A DNA stretch of 64,000 nucleotides. It comes from Amaranthus tricolor (Eukaryota; Streptophyta; Magnoliopsida; Caryophyllales; Amaranthaceae). The stretch covers positions 31,418,326-31,482,325 of the forward strand of contig NC_080052.1 in assembly GCF_026212465.1 (NCBI RefSeq). The letters run 5' to 3'. Positions 1 to 12,600 of the stretch are shown piece by piece; within the stretch, counting starts at the first letter, position 1, and every line of letters begins with the position of its first letter. A program made the translations under genes and the position numbers. The notes below the pieces were generated by a model. The model was given only the letters and a program-made list of their open reading frames with translations. It was not told the DNA's origin and made no database searches.

Positions 1-2098
1 ATTCTTTGTTCCTTTAATTATTCATATTTTAAATTTCCATGTAAGACTTTTTTTTAATCTAAAACTTATTCAATGATTAATACGATTAAAGAGTAATTTT
101 AATTTTTTTGAATAAATATATAAATTATGAATTAAGAATTCATTCACTTTCGTGAGCGGAGAATTTTAGGTTGTTTCATATGATTATGAGATATTAATAG
201 GAACACATATATACCATCTAACTTACATCACCATAATCTAACAAAATCTAGAAAACTAATTTAAAAAGTTATGTACATTGTACATACATTACATCACACA
301 TGTATACACTCCTTATAAAGCAAACTTTTTTATTTTGAAAATGACAATATCATAATAAATTACTTTGCTATTACTCTTTAGCTAGTTGTTATTGTATGGC
401 TCAACATTTCTTTCCTAGTGTGTAATGTGTAATTGTAACAATTGAATGTGTTGGGATGAGTTATCCCACATCGATAAATTGAAAATGGTGTGCACGCTTT
501 ATAAGCTATTAGAGACCTTCTTCCCATTGCCATATGATTTTGGGATGGTATATATCTCCTTGGCTTATGAAGTGTGTGCACTTGTGTCCCCCCGTTAATA
601 TGCTGGCATTCACAATAAGTCCAGCCTAATTTAACACAATGTTATGTAACTTTACCCCTTGGTGCTATTATAGATTAAAGAATTGCTAATCTAAGCTAAA
701 AGTAACTTTAAACCAATTATATGTATATAAGAAACTACTCCTTGGTAAAGTTGATAGTGAAATTTGCAAATGACCACTTTGCATCTTCGCAAGGTAAACT
801 TATAAAGGAATTCATGATAATCTTGATTTTAAACATAGTCTTATTATTAAAACATACATGCTCTTATTTAATTAAGAATTTATTTTTTCAGAAAAAAATA
901 TTGGATGGAGTTTTTCGGCTCACATAGAAAATAAAAAAGGATTAACAACGTAAATTTATTGCACATTTTCCATTTATCATAAAAAAATTAAATTTAAATA
1001 CGGATCAATAAGTTTAAATAAGATCTAATTTATAAGTGCAAATAAGGGCTTAAATAGTTCAGATAGGTCCAAGGATGATTTACTATTAATCTATCACTAT
1101 TAAAAGATTATATTACACATAAACCCTAAGCAAAAACATCTTCTAAAAAAAAAGAGCGCGAGTTTTAATAAATGATGATTTATAAGTTTCGAATAGTCGC
1201 TCTCTTCAACTAATTTACTTAGGTTGATCGTATAATTTTTGAAATTACGTTAAACATTAGTATCCATTATTGTCATATTTAATCTCATTAATATCACAGT
1301 TATTCTAACTCTACTAAATGGAAAGTAAACAATTGATGGCAATGATGAGCAGCAAAATGTAAAAATCTTTAATATGTCCACTATAACGTAGGGCATGTGC
1401 CCTAAAAAAGTTTCATGCCCTAAAAAAGTTTCCATCAATAAGCACCATGGGAGGTCCTACACCATGTCTTCAATGCACAATTAACTATCTTATATATAGA
1501 AGTTACAACGCAAATAGTCACAAAAAAATTGGACCATTTTTCTTTAACTTTGCTAGCAAATCCATAGCCTTTTTCTTTTATATCTTCTTTTCCTTATAAT
1601 TAAATAACATCTTAATATCTTATTAAGATCAAGAGATTCCAAACATATAGAAAGAGATGAATATATCCGTTCTTTATAGAACTTCTTTTGATTTATAATG
1701 AATTTATGCACTTTCATAAGGGTATAATCATTGATATATGGATGAAATTCACCACCTTATGTAACCGGGTAAATATAAAGGGCAATATACGACTCACTAT
1801 TATATGAAATACTTTAATGCTATGATCTTGAATCTAAGACCTTATATATTTTATAAGACGCCTAAAAGCATATTATATGGGTTCGAGACTTACATTCTCC
1901 TCTGAATTTCCTCAAGAAATTAGACTTATTAATTAAGAATACTATGATAAGTTCTTTATATAACTAACCATTTTATAACCTATGCAACGTCTTGCTTCTA
2001 CAAGAACAATATGAATCTTGCACTCAAATCTAGAGGGACATGCATCTAATGGACTTGTAGCTGAGTATTTTGAGTATTTTTTTTCTTTGACTATATTG
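1..2098. other. Intergenic AT-rich stretch, no gene seen
   Basis: No open frame in this stretch resembles a protein family. All frames are short and low in complexity. The only structured part is the LTR-like segment at about 440-600, listed separately. Confidence 0.6.
440..600 (+). repeat. LTR/promoter-like segment, possible solo-LTR fragment
   Basis: The stretch contains a 'cccacatcgataaattgaaaatgg' type block (positions 467-490), then 'gctttataagc' and a pyrimidine-rich part. This arrangement is common in plant LTR promoters. I see no paired terminal repeat or target duplication, so the element type and its ends are uncertain. Confidence 0.25.
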
Positions 2099-2890
2099 TG
2101 TTAGAATTAATGTTAATGGTGACTTGAGTGCACCAAATAAATCATATGCATTAGTGTGTGGAATCCTATGTAGGATCTATGATGGGTGAGTTAAAAATGT
2201 AATTAATGGTGATGTTTAAGTGTGGATTAATTCTTGAAGTTATGAGGAAATTAAGGTGTGACTTAAACACATAAGAATAATGATGATAATTATGTATGTT
2301 GAATGAAGTTAATGAGGTATAGCAAGAGTTTCTAGATGCTGTTTCTATGTGCCTTGTTCGAGGCACTTGAAGAAGGTGTATTGTTCGAGCTTTGAGATCA
2401 GAAGGATCAGAGTGGGGGACCTACTGTGCTCGAACGAGCGCTTGAAGCTGCTGCACACTAGTGTCTCTGATGATACCTGCTCGAACGAGCGCTGTATAAG
2501 CTCGAATGAGCAGACTGCCCTGTGAAGCCTCGGATATTGTTTTGAGTTATGACTTCTAAAGCTGGTTATTATGCCATTCATTCTTAGCCATAATTATGCA
2601 TTATTATTAATTGTAATTAGCACTATACATAGTGAGCTCTTATCTACACTAAACACATCCATAAAAATACATCCTAAGCCGAACACTAGCCTAATCTCCT
2701 CTCTATTGTAATTTTCCAATTTGAGAGTTCTTTAAACTCCTTTGTGATAACATAAGAGATACTACACACCGGAGGACGTAGCCTTGATTGGATGAACCTC
2801 ATTAAATCTTTGTGTCGTTTCATTGCATTATTATCCCCTACAAACATCGATATCATTGATAGTGTAATTTGTTTGTCACAAGATTTCATA
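2099..2890 (+). mobile_element. Probable solo LTR of a Ty1-copia-like element
   Basis: It begins with TGTTAGAATTAATG. At about 2765-2830 it carries the R/U5-like text 'ccggaggacgtagcc...' followed by '...aacctcattaaatctttgtg', which is typical of long plant copia LTRs of the SIRE/Tork kind. No primer-binding site, internal region or second LTR is present, so a solo LTR is the simplest reading. The 3' end is not certain because I found no clean target duplication. The 2340-2540 part has several short inverted motifs of the type GCTCGAACGAGC. Confidence 0.4.
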
Positions 2891-5800
2891 CATTCGATCT
2901 TGGTGATATTAGAGATTGAAACACGTTCTTTGATCTCTAATATAGCATAGTTTTCAATTCTGATTCCGTCTTTTTTAGCTTATCTTATTTAATTTTTTTT
3001 GTTTGAGCTTTTTAGATGAAAAATGTAAATTCTAAATTAGAGAGGAAGTATATTTTTATTAAAAAAAAATGGAGAAATTAAAGTGTAGGAAAACATATCG
3101 ACCATCATTAGAAGTACATGCACTTTTCCCCTTTTGTAACTTTACCATCCTTTAATTGAGTACTAGGAGTATTTTGTTTACTTTGACTCTACTCATCACA
3201 CACCATCATGTTTTTCATAAATCAATGTATTTAACTTTTATAAAATAATTTAACATAAACATTTATTTTAAATCTATAATTAAATTTTCACAATCATCTA
3301 CGCGTATAATGTATACAACTATTTAGAATAAAATGAGATATAACTAGTAAAATTTATATCTTATAATTTTAATTTCTTAAATGATACAAATATGTTAGTA
3401 AATTTAATAAAGCCTTACATCGCACGAATTATCTGGTATTGAAAAAAATGTTATTGATAGACTTAATGATTACATATAAAGAATAAAAAGAACAAATATT
3501 AAACAATAAACAAACACTGACATTACTATAAAATTTGCTATTTGTTGGAAATTTTCATTATGATGTAATAAAGGATAATAAGAAACTAGTAAAAAATACT
3601 AGAGAAAAAAATATGTTAAATAGAAAAGATTTCAATATAGAAAATAAAAAGGACAAACAAAAACAAGAATATAATTTTTTTTTTAGTAAAGGGAGAATTC
3701 AAAAGACATGATATAGACAAGGTTCGATTCCCTCGTCTTAAATTTCACTCTTTATTAGAACATATAAGCTAAGAAGTTTAATAACGGAGTATCATTAATT
3801 ATCAAAAAATCAGCATTAATTTTATAAAATCGTAACAATATATATAAATACAATATCATATATATTAACCCAAGATATTATTTTAAAAAGTGTAGTTTCA
3901 TAGCCTCAAACATCTATTAAGCAATAAAAATTACCAAATTTGAGGGGTGCAAAAAGGCCATATATAGCCGCCCTTGACACCAAGAGAGAATAAGATGGTG
4001 AGAACAAATAATAATTTGATGTCCATCCAACAAATAATTAATCATTAGGGTTAGTTGGTTACCATATAAAGTATTTAGTGGAGTAACTATTACTACATGA
4101 CTACAAACTCCATTATCATAACTATTATTTTTCTTTTAAAAACATATATAGTGGCCAAACCCACTAACAAGCTAAGCTAGGATTTACTTTGACAATGAAC
4201 TTTCAAAGAATTTGCATTTGCATGCTTCATATGTGGAAAGAAAAAGTGACCTCCCACTTGTATTTGTGAACACTATATTTCTCTGTGGAATACGGATATC
4301 TTTTGTAAACTCATGGATGTTGTAAAGTGATACATAATTCTTTTGAACGCGCTTTGACCTCATTCATGCACACTTTAAAATTTTTTTTAAAAGGTAACAT
4401 ATTTTAGGATTACTCATCAGTCATCATGAAGCACGTATAATTGTGGAGTTTTTAGTAAATGGATTCCCTTAAAAAGAAGACGCACCTTATTAATATGAAT
4501 AGTCTATCAAACCCTTTGTACAGCTCAATTCAGGGTATATCGCACTACCTTTACTTAAGAATGCCTCGTTGCACATTAATTTCAAGATCTTTTCCCTGCT
4601 AGCTGCACTAAATACATCATCAGCCAACAGTCGGGTTAGGTGTTTCGCATTAATTCAAAATCGAGTCTTGTCTCCACATTTGTTTTTACATAATTATAAA
4701 TTTATTTTGAAGTCGGGTCAAAATCAGATTTAGTTACAAAATGGTTATTTGTCAATGTTAGGTCATTGGTTTTGCTTTGAACGCCTCACTTCGAAAAATC
4801 TGATCCTGTCTTAGCTGGAGAATATGTTGCACTTTAAAAAAAAATCTTAAATTTGATTCTCACATAGCCTTCTTTCATTAACCTATCCTATTATCAAAAA
4901 ATTATTGAAAACATTTAAAAAAAAAAATGTTGAGATTGATATTTTATTGATAAAATTAAAAATTAATAGAAAAATGTGGCCACTACATCTCTACACCTTA
5001 TATAGTGTAGTGCCTGTTACTATTTTATGGAGGAAGTAAAGCTGTTGAGGAATGGTATTAAATTAAAGGAGTTTAGAATTCTATATTGTACTGCCTATTT
5101 ATGAATTTGATTGCTATTAACATTGTATTTGTTTCCCAATTTTATAATTTAGTAATTCAAAGGATATAATTCTACAAGTCTAGAATAGTTTGCATACCAC
5201 CCTTCAGAAATTAAAATGACCTAATTACCCCTGGCCCAATTGATGAAATTGAACTTTCATAAGTATTTTTTATTCAAATCAAATAGCAAAAAATGATTGT
5301 ACTCAAATAATCGTTGTTCCTTGAGATTATTGATAGCATATTTGCAAAATTGCATGAATTTGGACCAAAGCTTAGCATCAACAAAATGGTCTACCTTTAT
5401 ATGCTTAAAGTGGGATCATTGCATCAAGAAAAGAAAGTTAAGTGTTGATTGAATTTGACACCCAAAAGCTAGAGTTTGGGTCAACTCAACTGTAGTTACA
5501 TTATGCATTATATCATTGAGTCCCAAACATTGCAAATGGCAAGAAAAGAAGAATGCACGTCACTGTTCTTGGCTTGTCATAAATACACATACTATTCTGT
5601 CCCCGTCATTTAGCTTCATTGATTTTTAGCACGGAAACTGAAAAATTAAATATAATAAATTAACACTCTTTTAATCCAACCATCTGGCTTCATTGACTCT
5701 TAACACGAAAACTAAAAAATTTAATGTAATGAATTAACGTATTCTTTTGTCCCAGCCATTTAGCCTCATTGACTTTTAGCACGAAAACTAAAAAATTAAA

Positions 5801-6629
5801 TATAATAAGTTAAAATTCTATTCATTTTACCAAATGTGTTGCATCATAGTTGTCGTAGATTTTATGATTGTTATCTCTTCTTTGAGATTCGAACATTAGT
5901 TATGAAAGGACTATAATAATGCATACTCCTATGAAACCTAAAGAGCTTCATCTTTTACTTTGCAATTTCTCTTAGGCACCATTACTTCATTTTTCCGAAG
6001 CTTTCACCAATCCATCACGGCGCTACAATGGTGATTGTTAATCAAGTTATCACTTAGTCAAGCACGAAGAAGAGATATAAAAGCTTGTTCAAGCTCGAGT
6101 TATGCTCATAAATGGTTCCCATTTATGCAAGGTTTGACGGGTCGAATGTATACAACCTTACCTTTGTTACTGATAAAAAAGCGATTATTTCCGGTTGAAA
6201 CTTGGTAACAAACATTATCTGAAACTTCACATAAATAAAAATCTTATCTTCCAAGAACACTTATTGAATCCGGCTTACACGAAAAGGCATATAAACTTTG
6301 ATTGGAAACACGGGAAGAATATTAATCATCCTCAATTATAAACCACGGAAATGAAAATATTTTTATTTTAAAAAATGTGGTATCTTATATATACAAAAAA
6401 AATGAATAACAATTCTCGTCCTCCTCGGCTATTGTCCTTTTTCTGGGGGAAGAACAATAACCGTTATCGTTTTATGTGAACGAAGACGATAGGGTACACC
6501 AATATTCTTAAAAATGGATAGTTATACCAAGCCATGCACCATAGAATAGGAGTAAAAGAGAGTATACTTTGCTGGGAAGGTAAAACCATACCATGGGTAT
6601 AATTTGTTCGTCTAGACAAAATTTTGACC
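2891..6629. other. Intergenic stretch downstream of the TOD1/MUCI70-like gene
   Basis: This is an AT-rich sequence without a recognisable coding frame. It contains the 75-bp triplicated repeat at 5597-5822. The last few hundred bases must hold the 3' UTR and polyadenylation region of the minus-strand gene that ends at 6630, but I cannot place the cleavage site. Confidence 0.5.
5597..5822 (+). repeat. Tandem repeat, three copies of about 75 bp
   Basis: Three successive units contain 'catttagcttcattgattttt' or close variants, followed by 'agcacgaaaactaaaaaatt' and 'aatataataaattaa'. The 'catt' anchors lie at about 5607, 5681 and 5757, giving a period of 74-76 bp. The copies differ at several positions, so the array is not very recent. 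Confidence 0.7.
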
Positions 6630-9600
6630 TCAACTGGTGCCTGATTGTCTGCCTATACTTGTCTCATCGGCAGCTCCAGCAGCAACCTTGCGGTTTCGCC
6701 TTCGACCCCTGCCTCTGTTCCGTCGGGTTGGAGGACCTTCGACTTGTGTGGGTGGCGGAGGGGGAGCCAAAACAGGAGGAGGAGGCGGGAAAGCGACTGG
6801 AGGAGGACGTGCAGCAGCTAATACTTCTGCTTGCTTTTGCTTTTGCTTTAACACGTCCATGTGGTAGCCCTGATCATCATTGTAACTCGATTTAGCAGAA
6901 ATTCACAATCGACGTCAAATTAGTCTCGTTGAAAATAAAACACGAAACTACACGAAAACGGCGAGAGTTGGTGATTCATTCATGATAGGATGAAACATTT
7001 AGAGGGAAAGAAATGTGGATAATGTATCGTCTTGTACGAAATTGGAATCATAACTGCGGTTCCTAGTTAATTTTCTTAAGACGGGCATATAAGGGAGGGG
7101 CGAGGGGGAGTAAATCAATTGCTTGAAACTAGACCTATCAAATTCCGGCAAAGGAAACACGACCAAACCCAACCTATTTTTCTGAAATTGGTGAAATTTT
7201 AGATTTGAAATCAATATATTTGAGTTATAACCAACTATTTAATTTTAAGTTTATATTATCCGAGTTAATACTCCACAATTATGACTTACGGTGTTTTTGG
7301 CCCATAAGAAAACTAATTTTAAAATTTTAACTCAAAAAACTTACATAATACTACTATATTTTAGCAATTTTATAGCAATTAAAATGAAATAATAATAAAT
7401 TTATGAGGTAAATAAAACTAAAGCTCAGATGCTCATCGCTTAGCTCACAAATAAAAAACTAAAGTGCATAAGATCTAAGCATACTTAGCACGAGTCTCAC
7501 ACTCACATTATCGACGAGGTAAAGAATGGAAAGAACAGCTTACCTGGTTAACAAAATTGCGTCTTTCACAATCCAAGAACATGCTGACGGTCCAGTTTGC
7601 CTTCTTTCTAATTTTATCCCTTACAGTTGAGAAACTAATTTGGTCTCTGGAAGTGAATCGATCAACCTCGTTGAACCACAAACAGCTAAAAAGATCGGAG
7701 ATTGGAACATGCTCCCGGATTATAACACATCCTTCAGGTACATCTGTGAAACAAAAATAGGACAATTGAAAATGCATGAACATCAAACCGATACAGGGAA
7801 AGCATTTCTAACTAGAGGCTTAAATTATAGAAACTAGAAAGTTTCCGAGTAGTACCCAAATTTATTGTTTTATCAATTTCAAACCCTCCTGCAATAAATT
7901 TATCGTTGTACCATTGTATCGGTTTGTTCTCATTGTTCAAAATAACCCACATGTGATCCCACATCAAAAACTTAGAGAGAGATTGACTAACATATATATT
8001 TGATGGGCTACTCCTAATACCAATAGGTTTTAGGATGGAACCTCATCGGGTTTGTGTGAAGTCAACTCTCCTCTTATGCGGGTTTTGTGTACAAGCCCAA
8101 ATTTATCACTCGTTGTACCTTAATTGTGCAGGAGAAAAGAGGGTACAATTCAGTTAAAATAGAATGTAACTAATCATATTCTATTCCCTATTGAGAATAT
8201 TCGAGAGCTAAACTTTGTACAAAAATCATTACTGTTTCATTCGAAACATTTTGTAACAATGCTATTTGTTTTCAAGACCCTGCACAATTCGTTGTTTTCA
8301 TAACTCTTTTCATCTGAATGTATATTCTCACTTTGATTTAGAACGGTGACGAAAATAATAAAAGTAAAAATCTACAAGGGATTAAGGGTGACTTGAAGTC
8401 AACAACAACAATGCCAAAGCCTTAATCCGAGAAGATTGGGGATTGATTTTTGGTTTCATGATCATGGGATGTGACTAAGTTTTAATGAGCCGTCCTCCTT
8501 ATCCGGGCTTGCGATTGACAGTATGCGACAAGCCCTCAAAGGCAATAGAGTTAAAGTAAAAAACAAATAAAATTATTAATATTTAACTCAAAAAGAACTT
8601 TAAAATTTTATTTAGTTTGAATAAGGGAGAATAAATATGGGATGAAGAAAGTTTATATAATCATCTATTTAGAATATAATTTTCCGAAAGAATGTAAGGA
8701 TTGGAAGTGCAAAGCTTGAGGACACATAACAATATCAGATATGGGTACTAAACTTCTACAAACACAAAAAAAAATGTGAGAAGCAGAAAAGGAGGAACTC
8801 TTACCACTCGTAATGGGAAGCTTTGCCACAGAATATGGAGTTAATCCTTCCTTTTTGTAAAAATTAATCTGAAAATCAATGGAAGCATTGTCATACTTTG
8901 CAGCAACTTTGTTCGCTTCAGCTTCTTCAAATACGTCAAAACGTTTATAATGCCTGGATATTGCAAAAGTTGCATTTTGTCTCCATAAAAATCTGCAGTG
9001 AGATGAGAACGTTATATTTCGCAGCTATAGCATCTATGATTATAAAACACGTCATAATCGGTGATCAATAGACTATAACAGAAAGGACCATTGCATTAAT
9101 CCGTGATCGTAGAGAAAAGAACGCAGCAAGTAGTCATACTCAAACATCTCCAAATTATCTTCAGCAACAATAACGTCAAATACTTAATCCCAAAAGATCG
9201 AGTGAGCTAATAATCATGGGGGTGTGACTAGGTTTTGCTACCGTTCAACCTCCTCTTTTATTTAGACTTGGGATCGGCAATGAGTGATGGCGAAGTTGGG
9301 TAATTTCGCAGCACAAAAATTAAACAATCCAAGCGAAAATGGACATAGCAAAAAGAAGGATGGTGACACAGATGCCTCGATAATCTCAAAGCTATGTAAC
9401 TTGAACTCGAGTACTCATATCGTGATACTTGTACGTGTCCAAGTATCTGATACGTCTAAATATACAATTTATGCCTAAAATGTAGTGTCTAAGTGCCATA
9501 CCGATGTCCGAGCATCAAGGATCGGACACCGGTACGTGAAGCATAATGAAGAGTCCGAGTAACATAGTTTAGAGTACACTCTATGGTCTAATTGCCTTAT

Positions 9601-12600
9601 TAAGAGAATGGACGCAACCCCCACACAGCATATATTGAAGGTGCGAACTTTCTGAGGGATAACCAAAAGGCAAAATCGATAACATTAAACAGCTGCCTTG
9701 AAATCTATTTGATCTCTACAAAATTGAGATGATAAATTTGATGCTCAACATCTTGAAAGCAACTACTTGTAATAATCCTAGAAATGGGTTTCAGCTTCAA
9801 CTTGAAGATTGAGAAGCAGACATAGAATACATAAGGAGTTGATAGGGTTAGTGACTACAACGAAAAGAAAAAGCAGTATCAGAGATAACAAAGCATATAT
9901 TTTCGATTTTCCTTTTGCATCACTTATATCCATCTTGGATTTCATTACGTGTTCGCTGAACAGCTAATGTGAGATTATAAACATACAAGTTCAAAAAATG
10001 GTAACAGTTCAACAATATAGCTTACTTTAGGACAAAACAAGCCTCATTTTGATACATAGTACTCACCTTTCAAGAATTCGATACGGATCCTCAACAAGTT
10101 CAAGTTTTCCATCCATCCATATAGAATAACGAACATTAGGAAACAATCTGTGCAATAGAAGCTTCGGAACCTATAAAGAAATATAATACTACATTAACAT
10201 AATGGTAACTGTCACAAAGATGTAAGAGAAACATTATAACAGATAAACCCCGGAACTTTAAAAAAGTTAAAACAGGCAGAAAAATTGCCAGAGGTGCAAC
10301 AAGAGGGTTGATCCCGGCAACATCCCCCTAACAACAACAACAAAAAAAAAAAAAAAAAAAATCAATTTCAGAACTTTTTGCAAATTTTTCATAAAATGTG
10401 TCGAGTGATATAAAGATTAGATAAAATATGCATTTATACAAAAAAAAATTCTCTGGGTGGCTGTTATACTTCGGTTTGTCGTCACAGCGGTGATGTGAGG
10501 TTGTTAAGTTGGTGTACTGATGGAGGACGGGTTATGGCAGGTCAAGGGTTTAATAGTTGGGTTGTGAAATTGGCTATTGAGTTACCACGATAATGTTGCA
10601 CACTTGCATATAGTGGGTTATGGTTTCAGACTGGCAGTAGGATTTCAACGCAGTAGGTTGCATTTTAGTGATGATTATGAGATTGATGATTACGAAGGCC
10701 GTCCGGTGGTAAACTTGTAAAAGTTTTAGGGATGAAAGGTTAAGGAGCCAATAGCAGGCTCCAGCCGGGATGTTATTTGTTGTTGTCAAGGGGTGAATGG
10801 TGATCAAGCTGCAAGATGGTGAAAAGGGAATACGGGTAATTAAAACCAAAAGGGGTGAGGAATCACATTAAAGGGATTTTGTGGAATGCAAGAATTAAGG
10901 AAGGAATGAAAATTCGAAAATAAAGCAAAAGTAGTCACTAAGAAATTATGCGTTCTAACTGCCTTTCTTGATTCTTTCCAGCCAAATGCCCCCTCAGTTT
11001 ATCAATAAGTTCTTAGGGCTCCAAGCTACAAGAATGCTAGTACAAGTAGCATATGAAAGTCAACAATATAAATAACTCAATCTGGCGATTATACAACATA
11101 TATATATAAGTCGGCGCACAAGTGCATACAACTTTATACCACATGCCCCCCTCACCTACTTTAGAAATGTTTAGAGAAGCTAATTATAGAAATTAACACT
11201 GGTTTTTGTTCTCTATGATATGGCTTGCCACCATCCTTTCCTCCCTAGACCGTAATCGTAGATTTCTATGGGCGGGATATATTGGGTATAATGATGATGA
11301 TTGTTCGTCTTTCTCTTTTTCTCATTCAGTTATAATTATAATTGTTCTTGAAAACAATAAGTTGAACAAGTACAGAAAATCATTTCAAAGCATGAGATTC
11401 CTCTAAGGCTTGTCAGCATCCCATCGTCAAATACTCAATTGTGACAATTGAAACATGGATACACAAGAGTTTCTCTAGCACGAACAAGCATATATTCAAC
11501 AATGAGAATGCTCTTGACTCTTCACTTCAGAAGTGACACACAGATAACAGCACTTGGATCAAGTGACACAGGTAACAGAACTCCAGAACTTAAATCAGCA
11601 CCAGGAATATTGTATCAATTAAGAAGAATAAGACGGGCAGATGGGTGCAGAAGCCAACCTATGCTATGTATACCAGGATGTGAAGGTTCGATGCTAAGCC
11701 AAACCACTTCCTCCAAATTATAACAATATACATTTTACAGTATAGTGTGGTCAAGCAAGCCACAAAACAATTCATTAATAAAAACATTTTAATTGATATG
11801 CTCAACGTTAAAGCAAATCAGAAGGAAGTTTTCATATACTCTAATTCTTTATTGAGGCCGTTTCACCGTGAGACGACTGCAATTAGGTCAGCCCAAATTA
11901 CCAAAAAAAATTGCTTCCTGTACAAGTGTGAATTCTGGTTTCATCATTTTTTTAATGATTTTTTACTAATGCACTGCTTGTATGAGTCCGTCTCACAGTG
12001 AGACGGTCTCATACAAGACTTGCTGTTTCAAATAACTCTGATGACAAGCTGTTACACACAAAAATTGCCATTAGACATACATAGTATCAGACCTATTGAC
12101 GAAAAGTTAAAGCATTAAAGGACCATTACAAAGCGAACGATCATTTACCTTGCCATTGCGCCTTGGATCTGTGTATGGAAGATTGCGCACAATAACTATT
12201 CTCCATAATCCAACCCTCTTGCTTCCATCAAGAACACTAGCATTCTTCATTGCTGCTTCAGTCTCCTCATCCAAAAACATAAAGAAGCATACATTTCTTT
12301 TGGCATCTTCGCTTGTATTCTTGGGCTGTTGAAGTAAATCGTAATTTCCTGACGACAACATAACATCAAATTTGAGCAACAGGGTTTACTCACGCAACAA
12401 ACAATTTTGTGAACACAAAACACAGCCGTACCAAATATTGCTGAGGCAACAACTAGCCCCTTGCACTGTTCCATTTCAGCAAGATCAGCATCATCAATGT
12501 CAAATCCGGTACCACGACCAGGTTTTTGTCCTTTAACAAAACTAAGAGAATTAATGAAGAATAATTAGATTTATGCAACTCTTTCAAAATCAAGGCTTTA

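Noticed and set aside
3705..3745. tRNA gene suggested by 'ggttcgattcc'
   Set aside because: There is a B-box-like text but no acceptor stem or cloverleaf could be drawn around it.
6593..6895. Plus-strand frames of 76-100 codons over the TOD1/MUCI70 last exon
   Set aside because: They are shadows of the Pro-rich and Arg-rich minus-strand coding end; composition bias keeps the opposite frames open.
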